This document shows positions 1-5,113 of a DNA stretch of 5,113 nucleotides, in pieces. The notes beneath the pieces were generated by a model that saw only the letters and a list, made by a program, of their open reading frames with translations, made no database searches and was not told the origin of the DNA. A program made the position numbers and the translations under genes. Origin of the DNA: Lachnospiraceae bacterium (lineage in GTDB: Bacteria; Bacillota; Clostridia; Lachnospirales; Lachnospiraceae). Within the stretch, counting starts at the first letter, position 1, and every line of letters begins with the position of its first letter. The DNA lies in NCBI GenBank assembly GCA_014804495.1, contig JAAUZS010000145.1:1915-7027 (forward strand), in the 5' to 3' direction.

Positions 1-12
1 TGAAAAAGTATT

Positions 13-1290
13 TTATCTAATCTCAGTCTTCCCGCCCATATATGGACGAAGTACTTCCGGAATACGGACAGACCCATCCGCCTGCAGATTATTTTCCAAA
101 AAGGCAATCAACATTCTGGGCGGTGCAACTACCGTATTATTTAATGTATGTGCAAAGTATTTTCCGTCTTTGCCGTTTATACGAATTCTCAATCTTCTTG
201 CCTGAGCATCTCCGAGATTCGAACAGCTTCCGACTTCAAAGTATTTCTTCTGCCTCGGGGACCAAGCTTCTACATCATATGACTTCACCTTCAAATCGGC
301 AAGATCTCCTGAACAGCACTCAATTGTCCTGACCGGAATATCCAGACTACGGAATAAGTCTACAGTATTCTGCCATAGTTTGTCAAACCACATCGGAGAT
401 TCTTCAGGTTTGCAGACGACGATCATTTCCTGCTTTTCAAACTGGTGAATACGGTATACGCCGCGTTCTTCGATTCCATGAGCGCCTTTTTCCTTCCTGA
501 AACATGGCGAATAGCTTGTTAAGGTCTGCGGAAGATTTTCCTCCTGAATAATGGTATCAATAAACTTACCAATCATTGAATGCTCTGATGTTCCAATTAA
601 GTATAAGTCTTCACCTTCAATTTTATACATCATGGCATCCATCTCTGCAAAGCTCATTACGCCATCTACTACCGCACTTCGAATCATGAAAGGCGGAACA
701 CAATAAGTAAATCCCCTGTCAATCATAAAATCTCTCGCATAAGCGATTACAGCAGAATGAAGTCTCGCAATATCACCCATCAGGTAATAGAAACCATTAC
801 CGGCTACTCTTCCTGCCGCATCCATATCTATGCCGTTAAATCTTTCCATGATTTCCGTATGATATGGTATCTCAAAATCCGGAACTATGGGCTCGCCGTA
901 TTTCTTAACTTCCACATTTTCACTGTCATCTTTACCGATGGGAACAGATGGATCGATTATGTTAGGAATCAACATCATATCCTTTTTGATTTTTTCGCGA
1001 AGTTCATTTTCTTTTTCCTCTAATTCGGAAAGACGCGCTGCATTTGCTGCAACTTCTGCTTTTTTCGCTTCCGCTTCTTCCTTTTTACCCTGTGCCATCA
1101 ATGCGCCGATTTCTTTGGATATTTTATTTCTGTTAGCGCGAATGTCATCTGCTTCCTGCTGTGCCTTTCTGACTTCAGCATCCATCTCTATTACTTCGTC
1201 CACTAATCCTAATTTGGAATCCTGAAATTTTTTCCTGATATTTTCCTTAACAACATCCGGATTTTCCCTTAAAAATTTTATGTCTATCAT
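13..1290 (-). CDS. serS: Seryl-tRNA synthetase (class II aminoacyl-tRNA synthetase)
   Basis: This 425-residue protein has the length and layout of bacterial SerRS, which charges tRNA-Ser (and tRNA-Sec) with serine in the cytoplasm. Residues 1-10 are the typical SerRS opening (MIDIKFLREN). Residues about 30-105 are charged and heptad-like, matching the long antiparallel coiled coil that grips the tRNA variable arm. The class II core follows: a TSE version of the serine-binding TxE motif at 234-236, motif 2 at about 264-289 (FRKE, then RGVYRIHQFEKQEM), and motif 3 at about 385-400 (NNTVVAPPRMLIAFLE). Motif 3 differs from the textbook NGSGLAVGR form, as do the residues after TSE, so this is a divergent SerRS subtype, though it appears intact. 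The ATG has AAAGGCAGG upstream with 7 bases between the last AGG and the start. It follows DUF4446 by 67 bases and probably has its own promoter. No T-box leader fits in that gap. Identity is very secure. Confidence 0.97.
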   Translation of the reverse strand: MIDIKFLRENPDVVKENIRKKFQDSKLGLVDEVIEMDAEVRKAQQEADDIRANRNKISKEIGALMAQGKKEEAEAKKAEVAANAARLSELEEKENELREKIKKDMMLIPNIIDPSVPIGKDDSENVEVKKYGEPIVPDFEIPYHTEIMERFNGIDMDAAGRVAGNGFYYLMGDIARLHSAVIAYARDFMIDRGFTYCVPPFMIRSAVVDGVMSFAEMDAMMYKIEGEDLYLIGTSEHSMIGKFIDTIIQEENLPQTLTSYSPCFRKEKGAHGIEERGVYRIHQFEKQEMIVVCKPEESPMWFDKLWQNTVDLFRSLDIPVRTIECCSGDLADLKVKSYDVEAWSPRQKKYFEVGSCSNLGDAQARRLRIRINGKDGKYFAHTLNNTVVAPPRMLIAFLENNLQADGSVRIPEVLRPYMGGKTEIR

Positions 1291-1320
1291 TTTTATACCT
1301 GCCTTTCTTTTAGTCGGTGT

Positions 1321-1349
1321 ATTTTACCCTATTCTCATATATTTAGCAA
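1321..1349 (-). promoter_or_regulatory. Probable sigma-A-type promoter for serS
   Basis: On the minus strand TTGCTA (1349-1344, 4 of 6 consensus bases) stands 17 bases before TAAAAT (1326-1321, 5 of 6), placing transcription start near 1314, about 24 bases ahead of the serS ATG. It would let serS be expressed apart from the par genes. AT-rich DNA gives such matches by chance, so this is only moderately supported. Confidence 0.45.
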
Positions 1350-1357
1350 TATAAATG

Positions 1358-1876
1358 CTATTCTTTACTTTCGCCTACTGCCATATCCAATGCCTTCTTC
1401 TCTTCTTCGCCCAGGAAAACATCACATGTACCCTGCTTGATTTCTTTTGTGTAAGAATAACACCCATCTGCACTATGTACAGAATTTAAAATAAAACCAT
1501 TATTATTTTCATCCAAAAGGGCTAAACTAAAACTTAATTGACCGCCCATTTGAGCAAAGGCATCATATTTTACAAGACCGATTTTCTGGAAGGCATTTTC
1601 AAACCTTTTATATAAAGTATGAATATCCTTTCTGTTTTTATCTACAGATACTTTAATTAATTTATTATCTTCAAATAATGCCATAATATCTGTTTCCAGA
1701 TTTTTAGCATTTTTTCCGGACATAAATTTTTTGTATTTTTTATTTAATTTATTCAGTTTTACCATTTGTACAATGATAAGAATCATTAGGATAACGATGA
1801 ACGCCAACATACCAATAAAAATGTATGTAATATCAAGGTCTCCGAGTCCTATGCTCTTTAGTATATCATATTTCAT
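1358..1876 (-). CDS. DUF4446 family membrane-anchored protein
   Basis: The 172-residue product has one strongly hydrophobic segment at about residues 17-38, followed at once by a basic, helical stretch (KLNKLNKKYKKFMSGK). It therefore looks anchored in the cytoplasmic membrane with its C-terminal domain inside the cell. Residues about 54-160 match what I know of DUF4446: a helix in the style of SGKNAKNLETDIMALFEDNK, then a KIGLVKYDAF block, then a beta-rich part with SFSLALLDENNNGFILNSVH. No catalytic motif is visible and the family's function is unknown. It lies 63 bases after parB and before serS, the usual place for this family in Clostridia, which suggests, without proving, a link to origin positioning or the cell envelope. 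The only plausible in-frame start is the ATG used here; its ribosome binding site is strong but set far back. The family call is secure, the role is not. Confidence 0.88.
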   Translation of the reverse strand: MKYDILKSIGLGDLDITYIFIGMLAFIVILMILIIVQMVKLNKLNKKYKKFMSGKNAKNLETDIMALFEDNKLIKVSVDKNRKDIHTLYKRFENAFQKIGLVKYDAFAQMGGQLSFSLALLDENNNGFILNSVHSADGCYSYTKEIKQGTCDVFLGEEEKKALDMAVGESKE

Positions 1877-1889
1877 TTTTACTATTATA

Positions 1890-1897
1890 CTCCTTTT
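1890..1897 (-). promoter_or_regulatory. Ribosome binding site of DUF4446 gene, unusually long spacing
   Basis: AAAAGGAG on the minus strand is a near-perfect Shine-Dalgarno sequence, but 13 bases (TATAATAGTAAAA) separate it from the ATG at 1876, more than the usual 5-10. No other in-frame start codon lies closer. The spacer happens to contain TATAAT, without a well-placed -35 element. Confidence 0.6.
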
Positions 1898-1939
1898 AGG
1901 TCAGAAAATATTGTTCAAATTTTCGCGGTTACTATTGGA

Positions 1940-2824
1940 TTATGTAAGTAAATCCGTAATCCTATCCAAATCATCATGAGTATAAAACTCTATTTCTATT
2001 TTACCGGCTCCGTCTTCCTTAGAGGAAATAGATACCTTTGTCCCAAGCGCACGCTTTAATTTTTCCTCTACATCCTGATATATAATATCCAGACTCTTAT
2101 CTTCGGTTATTTCTTTCTTTGCTTTCCCCGGTTTATTTAAATTCTTAACCAGTTTTTCAACATCGCGGACACTGAGCTTCTCGTCAGCAATCTTTTTTGC
2201 AATGGTGTACTGCTGCTCCGGGTCCTCGATAGTAATTAAAGCACGGGCATGTCCTGTTGAAATCGTATCGTCAATAATCATCTGCTGCACTTCATCGCAT
2301 AACTTAAGAAGTCTCATGGAATTGGTAACAGCGGTTCTGCTCTTAGAAACTCTTTCTGCAACTTCTTCCTGTTTTAAATTAAATTCCGTAAGAAGTCTTT
2401 TGTAAGCCTGCGCTTCTTCAATCGGATTCAAATCCTCTCTTTGAATATTTTCAATTAAAGAAATTTCAACTATTTCCTGCTCCGTATAGTTGCGTATGAT
2501 AACCGGAACTTCTTTTAATCCGGCCAGTTTCGCTGCGCGCCAACGACGCTCTCCGGCGATAATTTCATAATATGTATTTCTGTCCTGTACGAGAATCGGC
2601 TGCAGCAGACCGAATTGTTTAATTGAATCCGCCAATTCCTGCAGCGCTTCCTCATCGAAATTTTTTCTTGGCTGCTCACGGTTCGGCTCAATCTTTGTAA
2701 TTTTTACAATTGTTTCAGGCTCTTTTTCCTCTGCTTTGCTATTTGCCGCATTACTATTTTTATTATCAACTGCTATATTTGGAATAAGTGCATCTAATCC
2801 CTTTCCCAATCCCCTTGCTGCCAT
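1940..2824 (-). CDS. parB: ParB/Spo0J chromosome partitioning protein
   Basis: This 294-residue protein is a full-length chromosomal ParB, close to the length of B. subtilis Spo0J. ParB binds parS, then uses CTP to close as a clamp and spread on DNA near the origin, recruiting SMC and stimulating ParA. The N-terminal RGLGKGLDALIP (4-15) is the conserved ParA-interacting tail. A low-complexity linker (about 17-38) leads to the N-terminal CTP-binding domain, with GERRWRA at 91-97 and ENIQREDLNP at about 125-134, the two signature CTP-binding blocks. A helix-turn-helix for parS lies around 149-170 (NLKQEEVAERVSKSRTAVTN), followed by STGHARALI. The C-terminal dimerisation domain starts near 240 (SLDIIYQDVEEKLKRALGTKV). 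I chose the ATG at 2824 rather than the in-frame TTG six bases upstream, because family members start right before the RGLGKGL tail and the ribosome binding site is better spaced for the ATG. It follows the nucleotidyltransferase gene by 15 bases. Confidence 0.96.
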   Translation of the reverse strand: MAARGLGKGLDALIPNIAVDNKNSNAANSKAEEKEPETIVKITKIEPNREQPRKNFDEEALQELADSIKQFGLLQPILVQDRNTYYEIIAGERRWRAAKLAGLKEVPVIIRNYTEQEIVEISLIENIQREDLNPIEEAQAYKRLLTEFNLKQEEVAERVSKSRTAVTNSMRLLKLCDEVQQMIIDDTISTGHARALITIEDPEQQYTIAKKIADEKLSVRDVEKLVKNLNKPGKAKKEITEDKSLDIIYQDVEEKLKRALGTKVSISSKEDGAGKIEIEFYTHDDLDRITDLLT

Positions 2825-2834
2825 TTTCAATACA

Positions 2835-2840
2835 TCCTTT
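2835..2840 (-). promoter_or_regulatory. parB ribosome binding site, overlapping the upstream stop codon
   Basis: AAAGGA on the minus strand is 10 bases from the parB ATG (2824) and only 4 from the alternative TTG (2830), favouring the ATG. Its first A is the last base of the TGA stop of the nucleotidyltransferase gene (2842-2840), so ribosomes ending there could re-initiate on parB. This suggests the two genes are read from one transcript. Confidence 0.7.
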
Positions 2841-3595
2841 CACTTTTTTATTTGACCAAGCATATACTCGGCATATTCTTTCTCAAGCTGTACGTCATAC
2901 TCCATTAGTTCATCGGTTTGATACTCCGTTAATGCATTTAATACCAGATTATGATATTCTTCAGGAATATTCTTAAGCCCCCAATTTCCGCCTTCCAGTT
3001 TTGATAAAATCAAATTATCTTTTCTGTATGCCAGAACTCTGCATAAATTAAGAATAATGTACATTGGATTATCTATAATTTCTTCTTTGGAATTTTCTAT
3101 ATCACACCAAATACTATCAAAATAATTTTCCCTGCTGACCTTAGCAAAAACTTCTTTGATTTCCTTTCCAAAAAGAGTTTTTCCCCTGTGGAAAATAATC
3201 GTAAAATGAGCTGCTAAGTCTTTATCCGTACCTTTCATTTTTTCAATATAATATTCCGGCTCTGACATATACCAGTTCAGGTGGGCTATTGAAAAATGAA
3301 GTTCAAATGGAGTCGGATATACAAACGGATTGCATACACTTTCTCTGACAATACTAAACTCAATTCCCTTTACCGGAGCCTGTTTATTGAGTTCTACAGC
3401 CAAGTCCATATATTGCCGCTTAATCTCATTTGAAATATCAGTCTTAATTACCACTATAAAATCCAAATCGCTTTTTTTATCATTAAAACATCCCATAACC
3501 GCAGAGCCATGAAGATATATGCCGACAAGATTATCTCCTAAAATATTTTTGCTCTGCTGCACTAAGCTGTCTAATAAATTCCTATATTCGTCCAT
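2840..3595 (-). CDS. AadA/ANT-like nucleotidyltransferase with DUF4111-type C-terminal domain
   Basis: The 251-residue protein aligns along its length with AadA-type aminoglycoside adenylyltransferases (about 262 residues), which transfer AMP from ATP to a hydroxyl of streptomycin or spectinomycin. The nucleotidyltransferase domain has HGSAVMG (29-35) and SDLD (42-45); D43 and D45 should bind metal. E79 in GIEFSIV sits where AadA has its general-base glutamate. YPTPFELHFS (about 92-101) and the later blocks LNLCRVLAYRKDN and GGNWGLKNIPEEYH correspond to the YPAKRELQFG, LTLSRIWY and ADWAMERLPAQY regions of AadA, the last with N in place of D. The catalytic residues look intact, but the substrate cannot be read from sequence; chromosomal members may not confer resistance. 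The gene sits between parA and parB, an unusual place. An ATG at 3628 would add 11 residues (MPESLLGAYIF); it has AAAGG 5 bases upstream, overlapping the parA stop. I prefer 3595 because the shorter form matches the family's N terminus, but the start is uncertain. Confidence 0.9.
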   Translation of the reverse strand: MDEYRNLLDSLVQQSKNILGDNLVGIYLHGSAVMGCFNDKKSDLDFIVVIKTDISNEIKRQYMDLAVELNKQAPVKGIEFSIVRESVCNPFVYPTPFELHFSIAHLNWYMSEPEYYIEKMKGTDKDLAAHFTIIFHRGKTLFGKEIKEVFAKVSRENYFDSIWCDIENSKEEIIDNPMYIILNLCRVLAYRKDNLILSKLEGGNWGLKNIPEEYHNLVLNALTEYQTDELMEYDVQLEKEYAEYMLGQIKK

Positions 3596-3606
3596 AAAAA
3601 TATAAG

Positions 3607-3611
3607 CTCCC
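3607..3611 (-). promoter_or_regulatory. Candidate ribosome binding site for nucleotidyltransferase start at 3595
   Basis: GGGAG on the minus strand lies 11 bases before the ATG at 3595, somewhat far but usable. The competing start at 3628 has AAAGG at 3638-3634 with a 5-base spacer. The ribosome binding sites alone do not settle the start; the alignment with related proteins tips it to 3595. Confidence 0.4.
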
Positions 3612-3636
3612 AACAGTGATTCGGGCATAACAGCCT

Positions 3637-4404
3637 TTAGCTGATCTTTCTGCTAATTACCTCATCCGCCAATAACAGATACGCATCTGAGCCTGCTGAT
3701 TTTGGGTCGTAAAGATTAATAGGCATACCATAACTTGGAGCTTCAGCAAGCCTTATATTTCTGGGTATTACCGTATTAAAAATATGTGAGTTTATATGGC
3801 TTTTAACATTTTCTACTACCTGCATGGAAAGATTTGTCCGGGAATCATACATTGTAAACACAACTCCCTCTAAATCAAGGTCAGGATTAAGTCTTTCCTT
3901 TACAAGATTAACGGTATGGATTAACTGGCTCAAACCTTCCAGAGCATAATATTCACATTGAATCGGAACCAATACCGTGTCTGCTGTCGTCATGGAATTG
4001 ATTGTCAACATGTTTAAAGATGGCGGACAATCTATAATAATGAAATCGTATCTGTCTTTAACAAAATCAACTTCATTTTTTAATATGTATTCCTTCTTAT
4101 CTATACCAATCAGTTCAATTTCTGATGCCGCTAGATTCACATTGGATGGAATAATTGAAACTCCCGGAATGACATCTTTTAAAATACACTCTTCAATGGA
4201 ACATTCTCCAAGTATTAATTCATAAACCGTAGTCTCTAATTCGTTCTTTTCGATGCCAAAACCGCTTGTCGCATTTCCCTGCGGATCAACATCAATAAGC
4301 AATATCTTTTTTCCTTTTGCCGCTAAAGATGCAGCCAGATTAATGGATGTTGTTGTCTTTCCGACTCCACCTTTTTGATTAGCTACTGCAATCGTTCTTC
4401 CCAT
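3637..4404 (-). CDS. parA: ParA/Soj chromosome partitioning ATPase
   Basis: The 255-residue protein is a standard chromosomal ParA (B. subtilis Soj is about the same size): a MinD/ParA-class ATPase that dimerises on ATP, binds DNA non-specifically and is stimulated by the ParB N-terminal tail. The deviant Walker A motif KGGVGKTT is at 11-18, with signature Lys11 and P-loop Lys16. LLIDVDPQGN (35-44) is the A' motif with Asp40, and FIIIDCPPSL (121-130) is the Walker B region with Asp125. The DNA-binding and C-terminal blocks are also present: SRTNLSMQVVENVKSH (about 188-203), PRNIRLAEAPSYGMPI (about 214-229) and LYDPKSAGSDAY. An in-frame ATG at 4455 would add 17 residues (MQIFWRQKNRGRIGESK) that do not belong to the family, and it has no ribosome binding site, so the start at 4404 is chosen. 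It is the first gene of the operon. Neither noc nor rsmG, its common upstream neighbours, is present. Confidence 0.97.
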   Translation of the reverse strand: MGRTIAVANQKGGVGKTTTSINLAASLAAKGKKILLIDVDPQGNATSGFGIEKNELETTVYELILGECSIEECILKDVIPGVSIIPSNVNLAASEIELIGIDKKEYILKNEVDFVKDRYDFIIIDCPPSLNMLTINSMTTADTVLVPIQCEYYALEGLSQLIHTVNLVKERLNPDLDLEGVVFTMYDSRTNLSMQVVENVKSHINSHIFNTVIPRNIRLAEAPSYGMPINLYDPKSAGSDAYLLLADEVISRKIS

Positions 4405-4412
4405 TTTACTTT

Positions 4413-4416
4413 CTCC
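4413..4416 (-). promoter_or_regulatory. parA ribosome binding site that fixes the start
   Basis: GGAG on the minus strand lies 8 bases before the ATG at 4404, ideal spacing for the start that yields MGRTIAVANQKGG. The upstream ATG at 4455 is preceded by AATTTGCC and has nothing resembling a Shine-Dalgarno sequence. Confidence 0.75.
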
Positions 4417-4470
4417 AATTCTTCCCCGATTCTTTTGTCTCCAGAAAATTTGCATGGCAAATTATCTGTT

Positions 4471-4479
4471 ATTATACCA
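4471..4479 (-). promoter_or_regulatory. Extended -10 promoter of the parA operon
   Basis: The minus strand reads TGG followed by a perfect TATAAT (4476-4471), i.e. an extended -10 element (TGN-TATAAT). The best -35 candidate at 17 bases is TAGCCT (4499-4494), a poor match, as is common with extended -10 promoters. Transcription would begin near 4464, giving a leader of about 60 bases to the ATG at 4404. A second TATAAT lies 13 bases upstream (4489-4484) without a -35 element. Confidence 0.6.
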
Positions 4480-4485
4480 CTAAAT

Positions 4486-4504
4486 TATAGGATAGGCTAT
4501 AGGA
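4486..4504. repeat. Short direct repeat TATAGGA in the parA promoter region
   Basis: TATAGGA occurs at 4486-4492 and again at 4498-4504, 12 bases apart and on one face of the helix within about a turn. The pair lies just upstream of, and over the -35 position of, the par operon promoter. It could be a regulator site, but the motif is short and AT-rich, so chance is likely. Confidence 0.25.
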
Positions 4505-4554
4505 AATTTTTTTCTTTATTAAATGTGAAATTAAATATAGTACATTAAAATATC

Positions 4555-4580
4555 AATTGAAAATTAAATTATTTTCAGTT
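4555..4580. repeat. Imperfect inverted repeat, operator-like
   Basis: Arms AATTGAAAAT (4555-4564) and ATTTTCAGTT (4571-4580) are inverted with 9 of 10 pairs matching around a 6-base centre; the inner 7 pairs are perfect. The palindrome covers the -35 element and the whole spacer of the esterase promoter, the position of a repressor operator. It does not resemble the ccpA cre consensus. It is AT-rich, which lowers its weight. Confidence 0.4.
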
Positions 4581-4585
4581 ATTAT
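4557..4585 (+). promoter_or_regulatory. Sigma-A-type promoter of the esterase gene
   Basis: TTGAAA (4557-4562) is followed after exactly 17 bases by TATTAT (4580-4585); each element matches 5 of 6 consensus bases. Transcription would start near 4592, about 10 bases ahead of the ribosome binding site, leaving a short leader of about 25 bases. An alternative -10, TATAGT (4583-4588), would need a 20-base spacer. Confidence 0.6.
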
Positions 4586-4601
4586 AGTACAATCAACATA
4601 T

Positions 4602-4607
4602 AAGGAG
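4602..4607 (+). promoter_or_regulatory. Ribosome binding site of the esterase gene
   Basis: AAGGAG lies 9 bases before the ATG at 4617. It is a strong, well-placed site and supports that start even though the gene is cut by the window edge. Confidence 0.8.
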
Positions 4608-4616
4608 TATTGATTT

Positions 4617-5113
4617 ATGAGCACATTAAAGGCAGCGGCGGTTTTTTCGAATCATATGGTTCTACAGATGGGCAAACCCATTAACATTTGGGGACATGAT
4701 TACAGCGGGAAGCTCGTAAAAGCAGAACTTTGCGGCTTTTTGGCGGAAGCAATATGCAGGGATAATGAATGGCATATAATACTGCCTCCCATAAACGCTT
4801 ATGGTGGACCTTATGAACTGAAAATTACCGATGGAGAAGAAACTATTACTTTCGTAGATGTGATGATAGGTGAAGTATGGATTGCGGGAGGGCAGTCCAA
4901 TATGGAGTTAGAACTTCAAAATGAAGTTCACGGCGCCGAGGAACTAAAAAAATGTGCTTCCTCAAATGTACGGTTTTACTACACAAAGAAGAATCCCTAC
5001 ATTGATGAATTTTTCTATATAGACGAGAGAAATAGCGGATGGACATGCGCTTCGGAAGATGCTTCGCGCTGTTGGTCGGCGGTGGGGTATTATTTCGGGA
5101 AAAAGCTGGCGGC
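4617..5113 (+). CDS. Sialate O-acetylesterase-like protein (SASA family), 3' end outside window
   Basis: The frame is open from the ATG to the end of the window: 165 codons plus two bases, with no stop. The opening AAAVFSNHMVLQMGKPINIWG (residues 6-26) matches the N-terminal beta domain typical of SASA/DUF303 esterases (usually read as LFSDNMVLQ..KPVPVWG). GEVWIAGGQSNMELEL (85-100) is the nucleophile block; Ser94 in GQSNM should be the catalytic serine. WSAVGYYFGKKL near the cut end is also a family block. The catalytic His/Asp part and the C terminus lie beyond the window; whole members commonly run to about 450-650 residues. The enzymes remove O-acetyl groups from sialic acids or from plant cell-wall glycans, and the sequence does not say which. 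No signal peptide is seen, so a cytoplasmic enzyme acting on imported sugars is likely. It diverges from parA with its own promoter and reads at higher GC than the par genes (28 and 35 G/C in lines 4621-4680 and 5041-5100). Confidence 0.9.
   Translation, partial: MSTLKAAAVFSNHMVLQMGKPINIWGHDYSGKLVKAELCGFLAEAICRDNEWHIILPPINAYGGPYELKITDGEETITFVDVMIGEVWIAGGQSNMELELQNEVHGAEELKKCASSNVRFYYTKKNPYIDEFFYIDERNSGWTCASEDASRCWSAVGYYFGKKLA

Noticed and set aside
887..1225. Open frames on the plus strand across serS, the largest about 112 codons
   Set aside because: They run antisense to a secure gene, lie opposite the Lys/Glu-rich coiled coil (which gives Ser/Phe/Leu-rich antisense translation), and resemble no known family.
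1291..1357. T-box leader upstream of serS
   Set aside because: The 67-base gap is too short for a T-box and contains no recognisable T-box core sequence or terminator.
1344..1360. Hairpin TAGCA/TGCTA at the DUF4446 stop as a terminator
   Set aside because: The stem is only 5 pairs, AT-rich, and is not followed by a U-run on the minus strand.
1935..1969. Inverted repeats TTGGAT/ATCCAA and GGATTA/TAATCC at the end of parB
   Set aside because: They are 6-base arms with wide loops, alternative to each other, mostly inside coding sequence, and lack a following T-run.
2840..3628. Low GC of the nucleotidyltransferase gene as proof of horizontal transfer
   Set aside because: Lines 3001-3060, 3061-3120 and 3421-3480 hold only 14-15 G/C of 60, but parA line 4021-4080 (17) and DUF4446 line 1621-1680 (12) are as low, so composition does not separate it from its neighbours.
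2840..3628. Toxin-antitoxin reading (MNT/HEPN pair) for the nucleotidyltransferase
   Set aside because: There is no HEPN partner next to it, and the protein is a full AadA-like two-domain enzyme rather than a short MNT domain.
4846..5046. A 66-codon open frame on the minus strand opposite the esterase
   Set aside because: It is antisense to the conserved GQSNM region of a clear family member and has no family resemblance.
1..5113. A parS site within the window
   Set aside because: I scanned for the central CACGTG and flanking TTTCAC/GTGAAA halves and found no match on either strand.

Overview
The window looks like a piece of a low-GC Clostridia chromosome, most probably from a Lachnospiraceae-type organism. 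This rests on AT-rich intergenic DNA, strong AGGAG-type ribosome binding sites, sigma-A-like promoters and, above all, the order parA (soj) - parB (spo0J) - DUF4446 - serS, which I know as a run of genes near the origin in many Clostridia. The genus call is inference; no rRNA or other taxonomic marker is present.

Layout. Five genes on the minus strand, read from right to left, fill positions 13 to 4404: parA (ParA/Soj ATPase), a nucleotidyltransferase of the AadA/ANT type with a C-terminal DUF4111-like domain, parB (Spo0J-like CTP-dependent clamp), a one-pass membrane protein with DUF4446, and serS (seryl-tRNA synthetase). The first three are tightly packed; the stop codon of the nucleotidyltransferase overlaps the parB ribosome binding site. 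A gap of 63 bases precedes DUF4446 and one of 67 bases precedes serS, where a second promoter is likely. On the right, a sialate O-acetylesterase-like gene (SASA family) starts on the plus strand at 4617 and runs off the window end. The 212-base region between the divergent parA and SASA genes holds an extended -10 promoter for the par operon, a sigma-A-like promoter for the esterase, and an inverted repeat covering the -35 element and spacer of the latter.

How the genes work together. ParA and ParB form the chromosome segregation and origin-positioning system: ParB loads at parS sites (none found in this window) and stimulates the ParA ATPase. DUF4446 has no known function but is a regular companion of parAB in Clostridia. 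SerRS is housekeeping translation. The nucleotidyltransferase does not belong to this pathway; its position between parA and parB is the main oddity here. The esterase is probably part of a separate carbohydrate-use unit transcribed away from the par operon.

Most of the window is ordinary housekeeping DNA. I found no CRISPR array, transposon, RNA gene, riboswitch or convincing new system. The points worth following are the gene inside parAB, the SerRS motif variant, the corrected parA start and the operator-like palindrome.
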